From OLB11 sp041392835 (GTDB lineage Bacteria; Bacteroidota; Bacteroidia; Chitinophagales; Chitinophagaceae), in NCBI GenBank assembly GCA_041392835.1, contig JAWKLF010000005.1, forward strand, positions 1 to 64,000: a DNA stretch of 64,000 nucleotides. Reading direction: 5' to 3'. The notes below the pieces were generated by a model that ran no database searches, was not told the origin of the DNA, and saw nothing but the letters and a program-made list of their open reading frames with translations. The translations under genes were made by a program, and so were the position numbers. Position 1 is the first letter of the stretch; each line of letters begins with the position of its first letter. Below, piece after piece: positions 25,738-34,943 of this stretch.

Positions 25738-27114
25738 TTATTTTAGCATATCTAAAATTTTAAACATTTCTATTTTGGCTTGTTTGGGCGTACAACTATA
25801 GTTGTGTACTATAAAAGCAAAGCTGGCTTTTGTACTATCTTTAAGTGTTATATAGCCGGCATAAGAACGAGTGCCACCTATGTATCCACTTTTCATGATT
25901 AGCCCATTGATAGAAGGTAAGCTCTCGTAGAAAGTAGTATAATATTTTTCTTTAGTATAAGATTGCAAAAGAGAAGCCATAATTTGAGTATTAATTCTAT
26001 TGTCTGGTGCTAGACCACTGCCATCATATAATACAACCTTTTTGACATTTATTTGCTGATTGCTTGCAAATCGTTTCATAGCAGTAGTGCCTAAATCCCA
26101 AGTTCCTTTCTTAAACAATTTTTGCGATATGGTTTTACAAAAAGCTTCTGCATATAGATTCAAACTTTTTTGATTGCACCAATAAACAAGTGTAGATAAG
26201 GGAGGAGACTGAATGTTTATTAATGGCTTTTCTATTTCGTTACTGAGCTTTATTTTTTGAGGAAAAAAAGAAATTTCTTTTTGAATATTTTGAACTAGTT
26301 CTTTTTTAAAATCTTCATCTGGATGTAAGCGGGCTAATTGAAGATTATATGATTTTTCTTTGTTGTTTAAATTTCCTTTGAGCACATAGTGGCAGGAACC
26401 TTTTGATTCTACATAAGCAAAAACTTCTTCTGTTGTGGCACCTTCGGTATGTTTTATTTCAAAACAAAATTCATTGTTGTTTAAGTTGGCTGTGTTACTT
26501 GTAGCTACAAAGGTTTTATCATAAGGTGCTATGTTGAGTTCAAATTTATTTTCTCGCCAATTAAAAGGATAATATCCGGCTCCATAGTAATTGCCAATGT
26601 CTTCTGCTAGCCAATGTGTATTGATAGCATAGGATTCAAATGTTGAAGGTTTAAAAACGATGTCGCCATAAAATTTTGTGATATTTAGTTTTTTGATGGA
26701 TGAAATAATTTGTTGAATTATTTTTTGAGCATTTGTTTCTTTGAATCGATCGCTACCAAAGCTGGGATCGCCACTGGGATATATATTGATATTGCCTACG
26801 GCTGTTTGTTTACTGATAGTACCTTGAAATGTAATTCTTGTTGTGTATGTAAAGTCTTGTCCTAATACATCTAAGGCTGTGGCAGTAGTATACGTTTTAA
26901 GTGTAGATGCAGGTGCAAGCATTTCAGTGGCATTGTGTTCATACAATGTTTTTCTATTTTGAATATCAATTAGCGAAAAACTAATAGATGCATGTTGAAA
27001 TGTATTTTTCTTTTTGAGCGTGCTAAATGCTGAATCTAATTTTGCAAAGGACTGAGCCTTAATTTTTGAAATAGAAAAAACAACAAGTAATAAATAAAAG
27101 AGTTTAAGTTTCAT
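25738..27114 (-). CDS. dacB: D-alanyl-D-alanine carboxypeptidase/endopeptidase (PBP4, S13 family)
   Basis: This 458-residue periplasmic peptidase trims or cleaves peptidoglycan cross-links. A signal peptide (about 1-21, ending IKAQS) is followed by the S13 active site: SxxK in LAPASTLKTYTTA (around residues 65-77), the SxN-type motif in KSLNLYAEAF, LYDGSGLAPDNR, and the KTG equivalent KSGYIGGTRSYAGYI. I chose the ATG at 27114, whose A is also the last base of the SOD stop codon (TAATG), which makes translational coupling likely. It is the third gene of a lipA-SOD-dacB run. Confidence 0.92.
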   Translation of the reverse strand: MKLKLFYLLLVVFSISKIKAQSFAKLDSAFSTLKKKNTFQHASISFSLIDIQNRKTLYEHNATEMLAPASTLKTYTTATALDVLGQDFTYTTRITFQGTISKQTAVGNINIYPSGDPSFGSDRFKETNAQKIIQQIISSIKKLNITKFYGDIVFKPSTFESYAINTHWLAEDIGNYYGAGYYPFNWRENKFELNIAPYDKTFVATSNTANLNNNEFCFEIKHTEGATTEEVFAYVESKGSCHYVLKGNLNNKEKSYNLQLARLHPDEDFKKELVQNIQKEISFFPQKIKLSNEIEKPLINIQSPPLSTLVYWCNQKSLNLYAEAFCKTISQKLFKKGTWDLGTTAMKRFASNQQINVKKVVLYDGSGLAPDNRINTQIMASLLQSYTKEKYYTTFYESLPSINGLIMKSGYIGGTRSYAGYITLKDSTKASFAFIVHNYSCTPKQAKIEMFKILDMLK

Positions 27115-27836
27115 TATTTTGTTTTCAAAGCTGCAGTATATCGTTTTGAAATAATATCCCAATTGATAAGTTTCATAAAATTCACGATATACTCACTGCG
27201 CTTATTTTGATACTGCAAATAATAGGCATGTTCCCAAACATCAATTCCAAGTAGTGGTATCCCAAATTCGGAAACGATACCACGCATTAATGGGTTATCT
27301 TGATTTGGTGTAGATGATATGAATAATTTTTTATTTTCATGTAAACAAAGCCAAGCCCATCCGGATCCAAAATGTTTAGTGGCTTTTTCAATAAACAAAC
27401 GACTAAATTGATCAAATGAATTAAAATCTTTTATGATGGCTGCTAAAAAATCCATAGAGGGTTTTGGAGAGCCTCCTGGAGTCATTGTTTCCCAAAATTG
27501 TGTATGATTATAATGCCCTCCACCATTATTTCTAAGTGCTAAGTCGGATTCCGTATTTTCGAGAGTAGATAAAATATTGAGTAAGCTTTTTCCTTTGAGG
27601 TGACTTGTTTGGAGGGCAGCGTTCAGATTTTTTACATAGCCTGCATGATGCTTTTCATAATGAGTTTGCATTGTTTTTTTATCTATAAAAGGCTCTAAAG
27701 CATCATAGGGATATAAAAAATCGGGCAGTTTGAACTCATCGTTGCTAGCTAATGAAAAGCCAGATAGGGGAGAGAATAATAGAGAAGTGCCTAAAGTAGC
27801 AAGTGCGGTGTTGGTAATAAATTCTCTTCTTTTCAT
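27114..27836 (-). CDS. Fe/Mn superoxide dismutase with Tat signal
   Basis: This 240-residue superoxide dismutase has a twin-arginine signal at its N-terminus (MKRREFITNTALATLG, then a hydrophobic stretch), so it should be exported folded. The enzyme core has the family's metal-ligand and active-site segments: HYEKHHAGYVKNLN, NNGGGHYNHTQFWETM, HFGSGWAWL and GIDVWEHAYYLQYQNKR. I chose the ATG at 27836 because the longer frame lacks any start-like sequence and would run into lipA. It starts 4 bases after the lipA stop codon. Most Fe/Mn SODs are cytoplasmic; this one protects the periplasm or envelope. Confidence 0.92.
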   Translation of the reverse strand: MKRREFITNTALATLGTSLLFSPLSGFSLASNDEFKLPDFLYPYDALEPFIDKKTMQTHYEKHHAGYVKNLNAALQTSHLKGKSLLNILSTLENTESDLALRNNGGGHYNHTQFWETMTPGGSPKPSMDFLAAIIKDFNSFDQFSRLFIEKATKHFGSGWAWLCLHENKKLFISSTPNQDNPLMRGIVSEFGIPLLGIDVWEHAYYLQYQNKRSEYIVNFMKLINWDIISKRYTAALKTK

Positions 27837-27840
27837 GGTA

Positions 27841-28734
27841 TTATATTTTTTGTATTCCTGTAAAAAGGTGTTTTTCGGAGTGGTAAGAGGAGCGTACAAG
27901 GGGGCCACTTTCTACATAGTCTAAACCGATTTTATATCCAATTTCCTTAAATTCTTGAAATTCATCTGGGTGTACAAAGCGAGCTACTCGTAAGTGTTTT
28001 GGTGTCGGTTGTAGATATTGACCAATGGTTACTACATCACATCCATTGTCATATAAGTCTTGAAGGGTTTGGATAACCTCATTTTTTGTTTCACCAAGTC
28101 CAAGCATGATGCCACTTTTAGTGCGCATACCACCTTTTTTTAAATATCGAATTACAGACATACTCCGATGATACTTTGCTTGTATTCTTACCTGACGTGT
28201 TAAACGCTCAACGGTTTCAATATTGTGAGAAACTACCTCGGGTGCTACGTCAATTATGCGTTGAATATTTTCTTCTTCGCCTTTGAAATCAGGAATTAAC
28301 GTTTCGAGGGTAGTTTTAGGGCTAAGGCTTCGTATAGCTTTGACGGTGTTAGACCATATAATAGAACCACCATCTTTCAATTCATCTCTATCTACACTTG
28401 TTAATACAGCGTGTTTTACTTTCATCAAAAATATAGCCTCTGCCACACGTTGCGGCTCGTCCCAATCTACAGCGTCAGGTTTGCCAGTTGCTACAGCACA
28501 AAATCCACAAGAACGAGTACATGTATTGCCCAATATCATAAAGGTAGCAGTGCCTTCGCCCCAGCATTCACCCATGTTTGGGCAGTTGCCACTTTCGCAT
28601 ATAGTATGTAATTTATGTTTGTCTACTAAATTTCGAACTTGTTTGTAATTTTCGCCTATGGGTAGTTTGACGCGTAACCAATTTGGTTTTTTTATTCTTT
28701 CTTCAGTATTGGATATAGAATTTGTACAATTCAT
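27841..28734 (-). CDS. lipA: Lipoyl synthase
   Basis: LipA is a radical-SAM enzyme that inserts two sulfurs into octanoylated carrier proteins. The 297-residue protein has both cluster motifs: the auxiliary cluster CxxxxxCxxxxxC (CESGNCPNMGEC) and the radical-SAM CTRSCGFC. The C-terminal RSSYHSE serine motif is also present. Also visible are VLTSVDRDEL, TLIPDFKG, RTKSGIMLGLGE and TIGQYLQPT. It leads a compact operon with an exported SOD and dacB, a combination without an obvious biochemical link. Confidence 0.96.
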   Translation of the reverse strand: MNCTNSISNTEERIKKPNWLRVKLPIGENYKQVRNLVDKHKLHTICESGNCPNMGECWGEGTATFMILGNTCTRSCGFCAVATGKPDAVDWDEPQRVAEAIFLMKVKHAVLTSVDRDELKDGGSIIWSNTVKAIRSLSPKTTLETLIPDFKGEEENIQRIIDVAPEVVSHNIETVERLTRQVRIQAKYHRSMSVIRYLKKGGMRTKSGIMLGLGETKNEVIQTLQDLYDNGCDVVTIGQYLQPTPKHLRVARFVHPDEFQEFKEIGYKIGLDYVESGPLVRSSYHSEKHLFTGIQKI

Positions 28735-28844
28735 TAAGCAAACCTACATTTTTTTATTTTCAATTGTTAATAGTGTATTGAAAATTTATATATACACAAT
28801 AGAAAATTCTCTTAGGTAGGGTATTTTTTCAATTATTTTTTTGT

Positions 28845-28852
28845 TATATTTG
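28845..28852 (+). promoter_or_regulatory. -7 promoter element of the BNR-type T9SS protein gene
   Basis: TATATTTG matches TAnnTTTG exactly and is 31 bases before the ATG; a T-rich stretch lies where the -33 element should be. Confidence 0.6.
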
Positions 28853-28883
28853 CTAATAACAATTAATAAAAATAAACTTTAAC

Positions 28884-30728
28884 ATGAAAAAATTATTACT
28901 TTCTTTAGTAACCTTTGCTGCTTTAAGTGCGCAAGCTCAGGTTATTCCTTTAGGATCTGCTGGCAACATGTTTACCCTATTAAACGCTAATATGCATAGT
29001 GTGGGTGTATCTACAGCTTGTTCGAGTGTTGTATTTATACATCGTTCAGACCCAACTGTTTTTGCAACTGACAATTCAGCTATGTATCGCTATGATGTAT
29101 CAACAAATAATGGTGGTACATTTACCTTAAATCAAGGTGTATTGAACCCAAGTGCTGATAATGCTGCTGTAAGCTGTCGCTATCCTCAATGTCAAATTGA
29201 TAATAGTGCTAATGCAACAAACGCTGCTAACGTTTATATGCAATATTTAGGTACTTACCATGCCAATGGCGACTGGCAGGGCTCTACAGTAGGTGCTGCA
29301 AGATTAGACAATGCTGCTTCTACTTTTACAAGCACTAATGCTCAAATTAATAATGGCGATATAGGTGTTATTACAAGTTTGTCTAAAGGCGGTCCTAACA
29401 CATTTTGGGCTATTTCAAATGCATTAGATTTATCTAATAACTTTACTGGAGAAATTATAGTATTAAAAGGTACTAAATCTGGTAATGTAGTAAACTGGAC
29501 TACTAATAAAGTATTAATTCCAGGATGGGACGTACACAAAGACTACCATGGAAATTCTTATAATATTGATTTTGATCCTTCAGGTCAAAATGGTTGGATT
29601 AGCTTTTTAGGTGATCTTCGTGATGAAGTAGATCCAAACATTAATGAAGTATATGATATTAATTTTTATAGAACATCTGATGGTGGTACTACTTGGGAAG
29701 GTCCATACATTGTAAATTTAAATGACTTTAATTTAATACAAACTGTATATCCAACTCCAACAACAGGTACTAATGTGATTCACGCTGTAACTACAGCTTT
29801 TGAAAGTGATATGGCTGTAGATAACAATGGAGAACCACATGTGTTTTTTGGCATGGGTTATGGTTCTTCTGAATCAGAAATTACTGCGGGAAATGGTTAT
29901 TCTGTTCGTGCAAGCAATTTCTTTGACTTATCTTACGACAAAAACATTGATCGTTTTGTTTTGCATTTTATAGATGATGTTAAACAATTGCGTGCTGACT
30001 CTATAGGTTTAACAGATAATAATGGTTCATTGGTTGCCAATAGTGAAGATAATAGATTGCAAGTTTCTAAAAATGAAGCTGGAGATAATATCTTATTTAC
30101 TTGGACTGATAATATAGTAGTTAATATTGGCGGTACCGATACCGTAATTGATAATAATACAGCTCGTTTCTTATATGGTATGAATTACAACACTGGAAAT
30201 GGGGGTGTGTCACAACCAAGAGTACTTTCTACAGAAACACCTTGGATATCTGTAGCAGAAAAATGCTACTTCCACAATGCTTCACAATATGCTTTAAGTA
30301 CTTCAAATTCTTCTATTTTGCCAATAGTATATGGTGTTCTTAATTCAGACAATACTTTAGAATCGCCTGCTGGTTTTAACTATATGCAAAATGTAGAATT
30401 TTTAGAAGATAGCGTTGCTTATGGTCAACAAAAAGATACATTAGGATTTCAAGTAGCTCCTACATGGCCTGTTTCAACAGTTAATGTAACTGAAAGCACT
30501 TTTGCAATTTATCCTAACCCAGCTTCTACTCATTTCTTAATGACCAATATTACTGGTAGAGAAAATACTATTAATATATATGCTATGAATGGTAGCTTAG
30601 TGAAAAAAGAAACATTTGCAGCTTCTTTAGTAAAAAATATTAATATTAAAGATTTGGCAAGTGGTACATATATTGTAGAATTAGTTTCTGATGGTAAGGC
30701 CCAACAAACTAAATTAATTAAACAATAA
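28884..30728 (+). CDS. T9SS-secreted protein with sialidase-like (BNR) features
   Basis: This 614-residue exported protein has a signal peptide (about 1-19, ending SAQAQ) and a type A T9SS sorting domain from about residue 535 (FAIYPNPASTHF to the terminal KLIKQ). The body is beta-rich with a BNR/Asp-box-like motif YRTSDGGTTWEG around 260, typical of sialidase-like beta-propellers, but I see no set of sialidase catalytic residues, so enzyme activity is not claimed. It has its own promoter and terminator and is monocistronic. Confidence 0.85.
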   Translation: MKKLLLSLVTFAALSAQAQVIPLGSAGNMFTLLNANMHSVGVSTACSSVVFIHRSDPTVFATDNSAMYRYDVSTNNGGTFTLNQGVLNPSADNAAVSCRYPQCQIDNSANATNAANVYMQYLGTYHANGDWQGSTVGAARLDNAASTFTSTNAQINNGDIGVITSLSKGGPNTFWAISNALDLSNNFTGEIIVLKGTKSGNVVNWTTNKVLIPGWDVHKDYHGNSYNIDFDPSGQNGWISFLGDLRDEVDPNINEVYDINFYRTSDGGTTWEGPYIVNLNDFNLIQTVYPTPTTGTNVIHAVTTAFESDMAVDNNGEPHVFFGMGYGSSESEITAGNGYSVRASNFFDLSYDKNIDRFVLHFIDDVKQLRADSIGLTDNNGSLVANSEDNRLQVSKNEAGDNILFTWTDNIVVNIGGTDTVIDNNTARFLYGMNYNTGNGGVSQPRVLSTETPWISVAEKCYFHNASQYALSTSNSSILPIVYGVLNSDNTLESPAGFNYMQNVEFLEDSVAYGQQKDTLGFQVAPTWPVSTVNVTESTFAIYPNPASTHFLMTNITGRENTINIYAMNGSLVKKETFAASLVKNINIKDLASGTYIVELVSDGKAQQTKLIKQ

Positions 30729-30752
30729 GTATTTTTAAAAATTAATCGTAAG

Positions 30753-30784
30753 GAGGCTGTCGTGAAACGACAGCCTCTTTTTTT
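30753..30784 (+). terminator. Terminator of the BNR-type T9SS gene
   Basis: A perfect 10-bp stem GAGGCTGTCG / CGACAGCCTC with loop TGAAA is followed by seven T. Confidence 0.95.
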
Positions 30785-30832
30785 GAGTATTCAGTAGTTG
30801 TTTTGTACCAAAACTTTCTTATTTTATCTATA

Positions 30833-30945
30833 ACTAATACCGCGATTATACTACTGTAACAGACCAAAAAAATGGTCTGAACATCACTAATACCAGCATT
30901 AACCACTCTAAAAATTGGTCTGAAACCAATTTAAGATTAGTATAA
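30833..30945. repeat. Intergenic repeat, copy B (long form)
   Basis: It begins CTAATACC and contains a hairpin AGACCA...TGGTCT and a second inverted pair ATTGGT...ACCAAT. The stretch AACCACTCTAAA-ATTGGTCTGA, ACCAATTTAAGAT is nearly identical to the reverse complement of copy C at 47561-47679; its left end matches copy A at 3537-3614. It holds no gene. Confidence 0.65.
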
Positions 30946-31087
30946 GGCACTCTAAACAATAAGATTGACTTTGCAATACAAATAACATAGGTTATTAAAC
31001 ATAAGAAGAAAGATTCAATGGCATTGGAACTGAATAATGTTTTATAGATAATCCAAAGTTTTTCTTTTAAAATAAAGGATTACAACC

Positions 31088-31095
31088 TAAATTTG
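31088..31095 (+). promoter_or_regulatory. -7 promoter element of the 2TM protein gene
   Basis: TAAATTTG matches TAnnTTTG. It overlaps an upstream in-frame TTG, so transcription should start after that TTG; this supports the ATG at 31117 as the start codon. Confidence 0.6.
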
Positions 31096-31116
31096 CATTT
31101 CAAATATAACTTTTAT

Positions 31117-31371
31117 ATGCTTAATAAGATTATACCAACAGCTAAACAAAAAAGCAATTTCGTATTGCATGTCATCGTTTTTTTAATTGCTAATGCTACA
31201 TTATGGGCATTTTGGTATTTTGGACAAGGAGCTAAAGATCATTGGGTTTATCCTTGGGGCATATGGATTACTGCTGCTTGGGCTTTATCTTTAATAGGCC
31301 ATTGGTGTGCTGTTTATACCAACTATGAAGACGTGGGCAATCAAGAATATCTTCGTCAAAAAAATAATTAG
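31117..31371 (+). CDS. 2TM-domain membrane protein
   Basis: This 84-residue protein has two hydrophobic segments (about residues 14-33 and 46-63) separated by a short aromatic-rich turn with HWVYPWGIWITAAWA, followed by a polar C-terminal tail. This matches the 2TM domain found in small membrane proteins and at the N-terminus of some LytTR-type regulators in Bacteroidota. Function is unknown. The start is the ATG at 31117 (see promoter), not the TTG 8 codons earlier. Confidence 0.8.
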   Translation: MLNKIIPTAKQKSNFVLHVIVFLIANATLWAFWYFGQGAKDHWVYPWGIWITAAWALSLIGHWCAVYTNYEDVGNQEYLRQKNN

Positions 31372-31422
31372 AATTTTATAATAAAAAATTATTTTTCGTT
31401 CTAAATCATTTATCTTTATGAT

Positions 31423-31968
31423 ATGAAGCAATGGTTTACTTTTTTTACTACATCTATAGTAGTACTTTTTACTTTTAGCATAGTATTTTTTCAGTCATGC
31501 AAAAAGAAAGATATAAAATACAATGATACTACTACGGTACAACCCTGTAAAGATGTAGTTTGTTTTAATGGAGGTAACTGTTTTAATGGTCTTTGCCAAT
31601 GCCCTGATGGATTTGAAGATGCACATTGTAGTACAAAATGGAGTGCAAAGTTTATCGGTTCTTACGATGTCTTAGACGATTGTAATACCAATAGTAATTT
31701 ATATACTGTTTTTATAGGAGATGTGTCTGGAGATGCCACACAATTAAGACTTAATAATTTAGGCGTTTTGTGCAGCAATGCTATAATAAACGCTACCATT
31801 ACTCCAGAAAAAACTTCATTTGTGATACCTATGCAAAATACTTGCGCTAACTACTATGTGAGTGGTCAAGGAAATTATTTTGAAGGATCTATAAATATTA
31901 GTTTATCTTATCGAGATACTTTAGCACATACTACAACTTTGTGTAGCATGTACCTAACAAAAAAATAG
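31423..31968 (+). CDS. Lipoprotein with an EGF-like domain
   Basis: This 181-residue protein has a lipoprotein signal peptide with lipobox FQSC, a basic KKK stretch after it, then a short EGF-like module with six cysteines (PCKDVVCFNGGNCFNGLCQC...HC, around residues 42-69). A C-terminal beta-rich domain of about 110 residues (KFIGSYDVLDDC to the end) follows. Bacterial EGF-like modules on lipoproteins are uncommon outside Bacteroidota. The basic residues after the cysteine do not decide localisation; role unknown. Confidence 0.8.
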   Translation: MKQWFTFFTTSIVVLFTFSIVFFQSCKKKDIKYNDTTTVQPCKDVVCFNGGNCFNGLCQCPDGFEDAHCSTKWSAKFIGSYDVLDDCNTNSNLYTVFIGDVSGDATQLRLNNLGVLCSNAIINATITPEKTSFVIPMQNTCANYYVSGQGNYFEGSINISLSYRDTLAHTTTLCSMYLTKK

Positions 31969-31970
31969 TC

Positions 31971-32951
31971 CTATCTAGGCACTTCTATTTCTTTAATAAG
32001 ACTTAGTAACACATCATCAGCACTTACACCTTCCATTTCTTTTTCGCCCGAAAGCATAATTCTATGTCTTAATACTGGAAGACTAATATGTACAACATCG
32101 TCGGGTGTTACAAAATCTCTACCTTGTATAGCGGCAAAACCTTTAGAGGCTTGTAGCAAAGCTACTGAAGCTCTTGGCGAAGCACCTAATTGCAAGCTAC
32201 CATGACTACGAGTTTTTTGTATTATTTGAGTTATGTATTTTAAAATAAACTCATCAACCTTAACTTGTTTTAGTATATTTTTTAGTTTAGCTATACTTTC
32301 AGATGACATGACTTTTTGTACGGTAGCTATCATATCGTGCAAATTAAAATTTTCATGATGCCTTTTTAATATTTCTAATTCTTCATTTGTATTAGGATAA
32401 GCTATTATTATTTTGAATAAAAATCGGTCAAGTTGTGCCTCTGGTAAAGCATAGGTGCCTTCGTGCTCTACGGGGTTTTGAGTAGCTAAAACCATAAAAG
32501 GATCTTGCATGGTATGTTGTACGCCATCTATGGTGATGGTGCGCTCTTCCATTACTTCAAAGAGTGCAGCTTGTGTTTTTGCAGGAGCTCTATTGATTTC
32601 ATCAATTAGAATTATTTGGCTAAATATGGGGCCAGCTTTAAATTCAAAAGTAACCTGTTGAGGATTAAAAACATTAGTGCCTATAACATCACTTGGCATC
32701 AAATCGGGTGTGAATTGGATACGTGAGAAAGGAACATCGAGTGTTTTGGCAAGCAGTTTAGCTGTGAGTGTTTTAGCTACTCCAGGCACACCTTCTAACA
32801 AGATATGTCCATTCGAAAGTAAGGCTATTAATATCAAATCAATAGCGTGTTGTTGGCCTACTACAACTTTGCTTATTTCTTGTCGCACTTGCGATAGCTC
32901 TTGATTGAGTGTTTCTATTTCAATTCTATTTTCAAATAGGGGTGTTTCCAT
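31971..32951 (-). CDS. MoxR-family AAA+ ATPase (cluster with DUF4350, DUF4129 and SpoIIM proteins)
   Basis: This 326-residue MoxR ATPase has Walker A EGVPGVAKTLTAK, Walker B IILIDEINRAPAKTQAALFEVMEE, sensor 1 LATQNP and GASPRASVALL. It is the last gene of a four-gene minus-strand operon SpoIIM-DUF4129-DUF4350-MoxR; the DUF4350 stop codon lies 8 bases upstream of its start. In other Bacteroidota a DUF58 protein usually follows MoxR; none does here. Its probable role is to remodel or activate the membrane proteins of the cluster. Confidence 0.93.
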   Translation of the reverse strand: METPLFENRIEIETLNQELSQVRQEISKVVVGQQHAIDLILIALLSNGHILLEGVPGVAKTLTAKLLAKTLDVPFSRIQFTPDLMPSDVIGTNVFNPQQVTFEFKAGPIFSQIILIDEINRAPAKTQAALFEVMEERTITIDGVQHTMQDPFMVLATQNPVEHEGTYALPEAQLDRFLFKIIIAYPNTNEELEILKRHHENFNLHDMIATVQKVMSSESIAKLKNILKQVKVDEFILKYITQIIQKTRSHGSLQLGASPRASVALLQASKGFAAIQGRDFVTPDDVVHISLPVLRHRIMLSGEKEMEGVSADDVLLSLIKEIEVPR

Positions 32952-32959
32952 GATATTGT

Positions 32960-34171
32960 TTAGCTGAATTTTTTTAGTATAGTATAAAGATATTTTATGT
33001 CAGTATCGTGAACGGAATGCGCATTACGAATGTAATCTAAATAGATGATAAATGTATTGGTTTCTTGATAGGGTTGATCAAGTTTTTGGGAAAGCTTAAA
33101 TGCAAATTCTTCATCTAATGTTTTAGTCGATAAGTTGTATTTGCTTCGTATTGATTCTAAATAATATTGAATCATTTTAAGCGATAGTTTTTTATTGTCT
33201 TTTTGATTATAATAAATATTTCCAATAGTTTCAACAAAATCTAATGAGGTATTTTTTTCATATTCTACTATTGGAATAATCCGTTGTTTTCTTTTAATAT
33301 TAAATAGTACATACAATAAAACTAAGACTACTATGATAATAAAAGCTTTTTTAAAAGCTACATGTCTTAGTAAATTCCATAGTGTATTTCTTTTTTCTAC
33401 TTCTCCAGCTGCTTTAAATTTGTATGTAAACCATGATACTCTTTTGATGGTAGTGCTAAAGCGACTAAATAAATATTCGTAATAGGCTCTGTTATTTTCT
33501 TGTAACAAAAAATAATTACTAAGTACTATTGGGCTGTGATGAAGAGCTATGAAACCACTGCCTTCATTTCTGTAAAGACAATTGGCTTGATCTAATGAAT
33601 CAGCAAATCCGAGCACATTTGTATTGCCACAATTTTTTATATCTATATCGAAATAATGATTGCCCTTTCTGCCTTTAAAAGTAAAAAGTTGTAAGGCTTG
33701 ATCATCGTAGATATAAAATTGTTGTTTAAGCGATGTGTCTTTACTATAAAATGAAGTGTTGTTATGTTCAGTATCTATTTGACAATTAAATTTTCGAAGA
33801 ATATTGTCGCTAAAGTGTTTAGCAAAAATCATCAGTCCATTTCCATTTTCAATAAATTGTTCTATGCTACTCATTTCACTTGAGTCTATTTGGAAAGAAA
33901 ATGCAGTTACAATAAAAAAATTTCCACTATGTGTATTGAAATCATAATCCGAATTGATTTTTTCAATTTCGCTCATTACCTTCCGGCCAGCCGTTATTTT
34001 TGAATTAGGAAATATTTCTGATAAACTGTGATAAGCTATATATGAACCATAAGGCGATTTATTATTTCTATCATAGTTTTCAGACCAGTCTGTTTCCTTT
34101 TTATTGTTGCAGGCTTGTACAATTAGTATCAACACTGTAAGGAGGCCATATAGAAAATATTTTTTAAGCAT
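32960..34171 (-). CDS. DUF4350-domain membrane lipoprotein
   Basis: This 403-residue protein has a lipoprotein-like N-terminus (IVQACNN, Cys around residue 21), a DUF4350 region with NRNNKSPYGSYIAYHSL and NFFIVTAFSFQIDSSEMSSIEQFIENGNGLMIFAKHF, then one central transmembrane helix (AFIIIVVLVLLYVLF, about 275-290) and a C-terminal cytoplasmic tail of about 110 residues. The N-terminal region resembles the Rossmann-like domain that precedes membrane segments in this family. Its first 8 bases overlap the DUF4129 gene. Function unknown; likely part of an envelope complex with MoxR. Confidence 0.75.
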   Translation of the reverse strand: MLKKYFLYGLLTVLILIVQACNNKKETDWSENYDRNNKSPYGSYIAYHSLSEIFPNSKITAGRKVMSEIEKINSDYDFNTHSGNFFIVTAFSFQIDSSEMSSIEQFIENGNGLMIFAKHFSDNILRKFNCQIDTEHNNTSFYSKDTSLKQQFYIYDDQALQLFTFKGRKGNHYFDIDIKNCGNTNVLGFADSLDQANCLYRNEGSGFIALHHSPIVLSNYFLLQENNRAYYEYLFSRFSTTIKRVSWFTYKFKAAGEVEKRNTLWNLLRHVAFKKAFIIIVVLVLLYVLFNIKRKQRIIPIVEYEKNTSLDFVETIGNIYYNQKDNKKLSLKMIQYYLESIRSKYNLSTKTLDEEFAFKLSQKLDQPYQETNTFIIYLDYIRNAHSVHDTDIKYLYTILKKFS

Positions 34172-34943
34172 ATAAACTACTATGAAACGTGTTGAACTTT
34201 TGATGAATTTGCTGAAATTGTGAAACAGCTATGTGAAACTGTCCATACCATACATAATCAAAATATTGAGTGAGTTCTTTAAACGGCATCTCAAAAGAAG
34301 TACCCGAAAGTTGCATGCAATATTCCCAATTGGTTTTTTCGCTATGATATGTAATGATATTTTGCTCATTTAATTTTTGAAGTGTGCTATTATACAGATA
34401 GCGTGTAGCCAATTTGTAATTTTTTTCGGCTATAGCACTTTCAATTTTTTTATCCCAATCAATGGAGAGTACTTCTTCATAATCGGTTTCATATGCGGTA
34501 GATTCTTTTTTCTTTTTTCTGAAAAAGTAACTAAAATTTGTTTGAGAAAATAGTTTAAAAAGCACAAATAATAATACAAAAATTGCAATAGCATAAAGTA
34601 AAAATTTAAAAAAAGAACTACTCAAAAAAGCGCCTAATAATTCCCAAAATGGTGATGGTTTTTTTTCCTTTTTAATTTTTTTCTTAGCATGAGAATATAC
34701 AAATTCTTTGTCTTTTAAAATTTTCTCCCAACTGCTGTGAGATATTTTACGGAGTCTAAAGTTTGAATTTTCAGAAGACTCATCAATATCATCATAGGCT
34801 TCATCGTTGTAAGTGTCTTCATTTTCACCGTCTATCGGTTCGTACAATTCATTAATGCTTGTAGTATCGCCAATAGAGCTTTGGCAATATGTGAAACTCG
34901 CACTTAATAAAAAAAATAAAATAAATACAAGTAAACGAATCAT
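34164..34943 (-). CDS. DUF4129-type membrane protein
   Basis: This 259-residue protein has a signal peptide (about 1-20, ending TYCQ), an acidic periplasmic stretch (many D and E), a transmembrane helix (about 108-131) and a C-terminal helical domain with NYKLATRYLYNSTLQKLNEQ and FDYVWYGQFHIAVSQFQ, the pattern of the DUF4129 family. It overlaps SpoIIM by 4 bases and DUF4350 by 8 bases, so the cluster is translationally coupled. Function unknown. Confidence 0.75.
   Translation of the reverse strand: MIRLLVFILFFLLSASFTYCQSSIGDTTSINELYEPIDGENEDTYNDEAYDDIDESSENSNFRLRKISHSSWEKILKDKEFVYSHAKKKIKKEKKPSPFWELLGAFLSSSFFKFLLYAIAIFVLLFVLFKLFSQTNFSYFFRKKKKESTAYETDYEEVLSIDWDKKIESAIAEKNYKLATRYLYNSTLQKLNEQNIITYHSEKTNWEYCMQLSGTSFEMPFKELTQYFDYVWYGQFHIAVSQFQQIHQKFNTFHSSLYA

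Larger units (their letters stand above)
30729..31116. other. Long intergenic region between the BNR-type T9SS gene and the 2TM gene
   Basis: It holds a terminator (30753-30784), intergenic repeat copy B (30833-30945) and the promoter of the 2TM gene (31088-31095). I see no gene in the rest. Confidence 0.6.
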
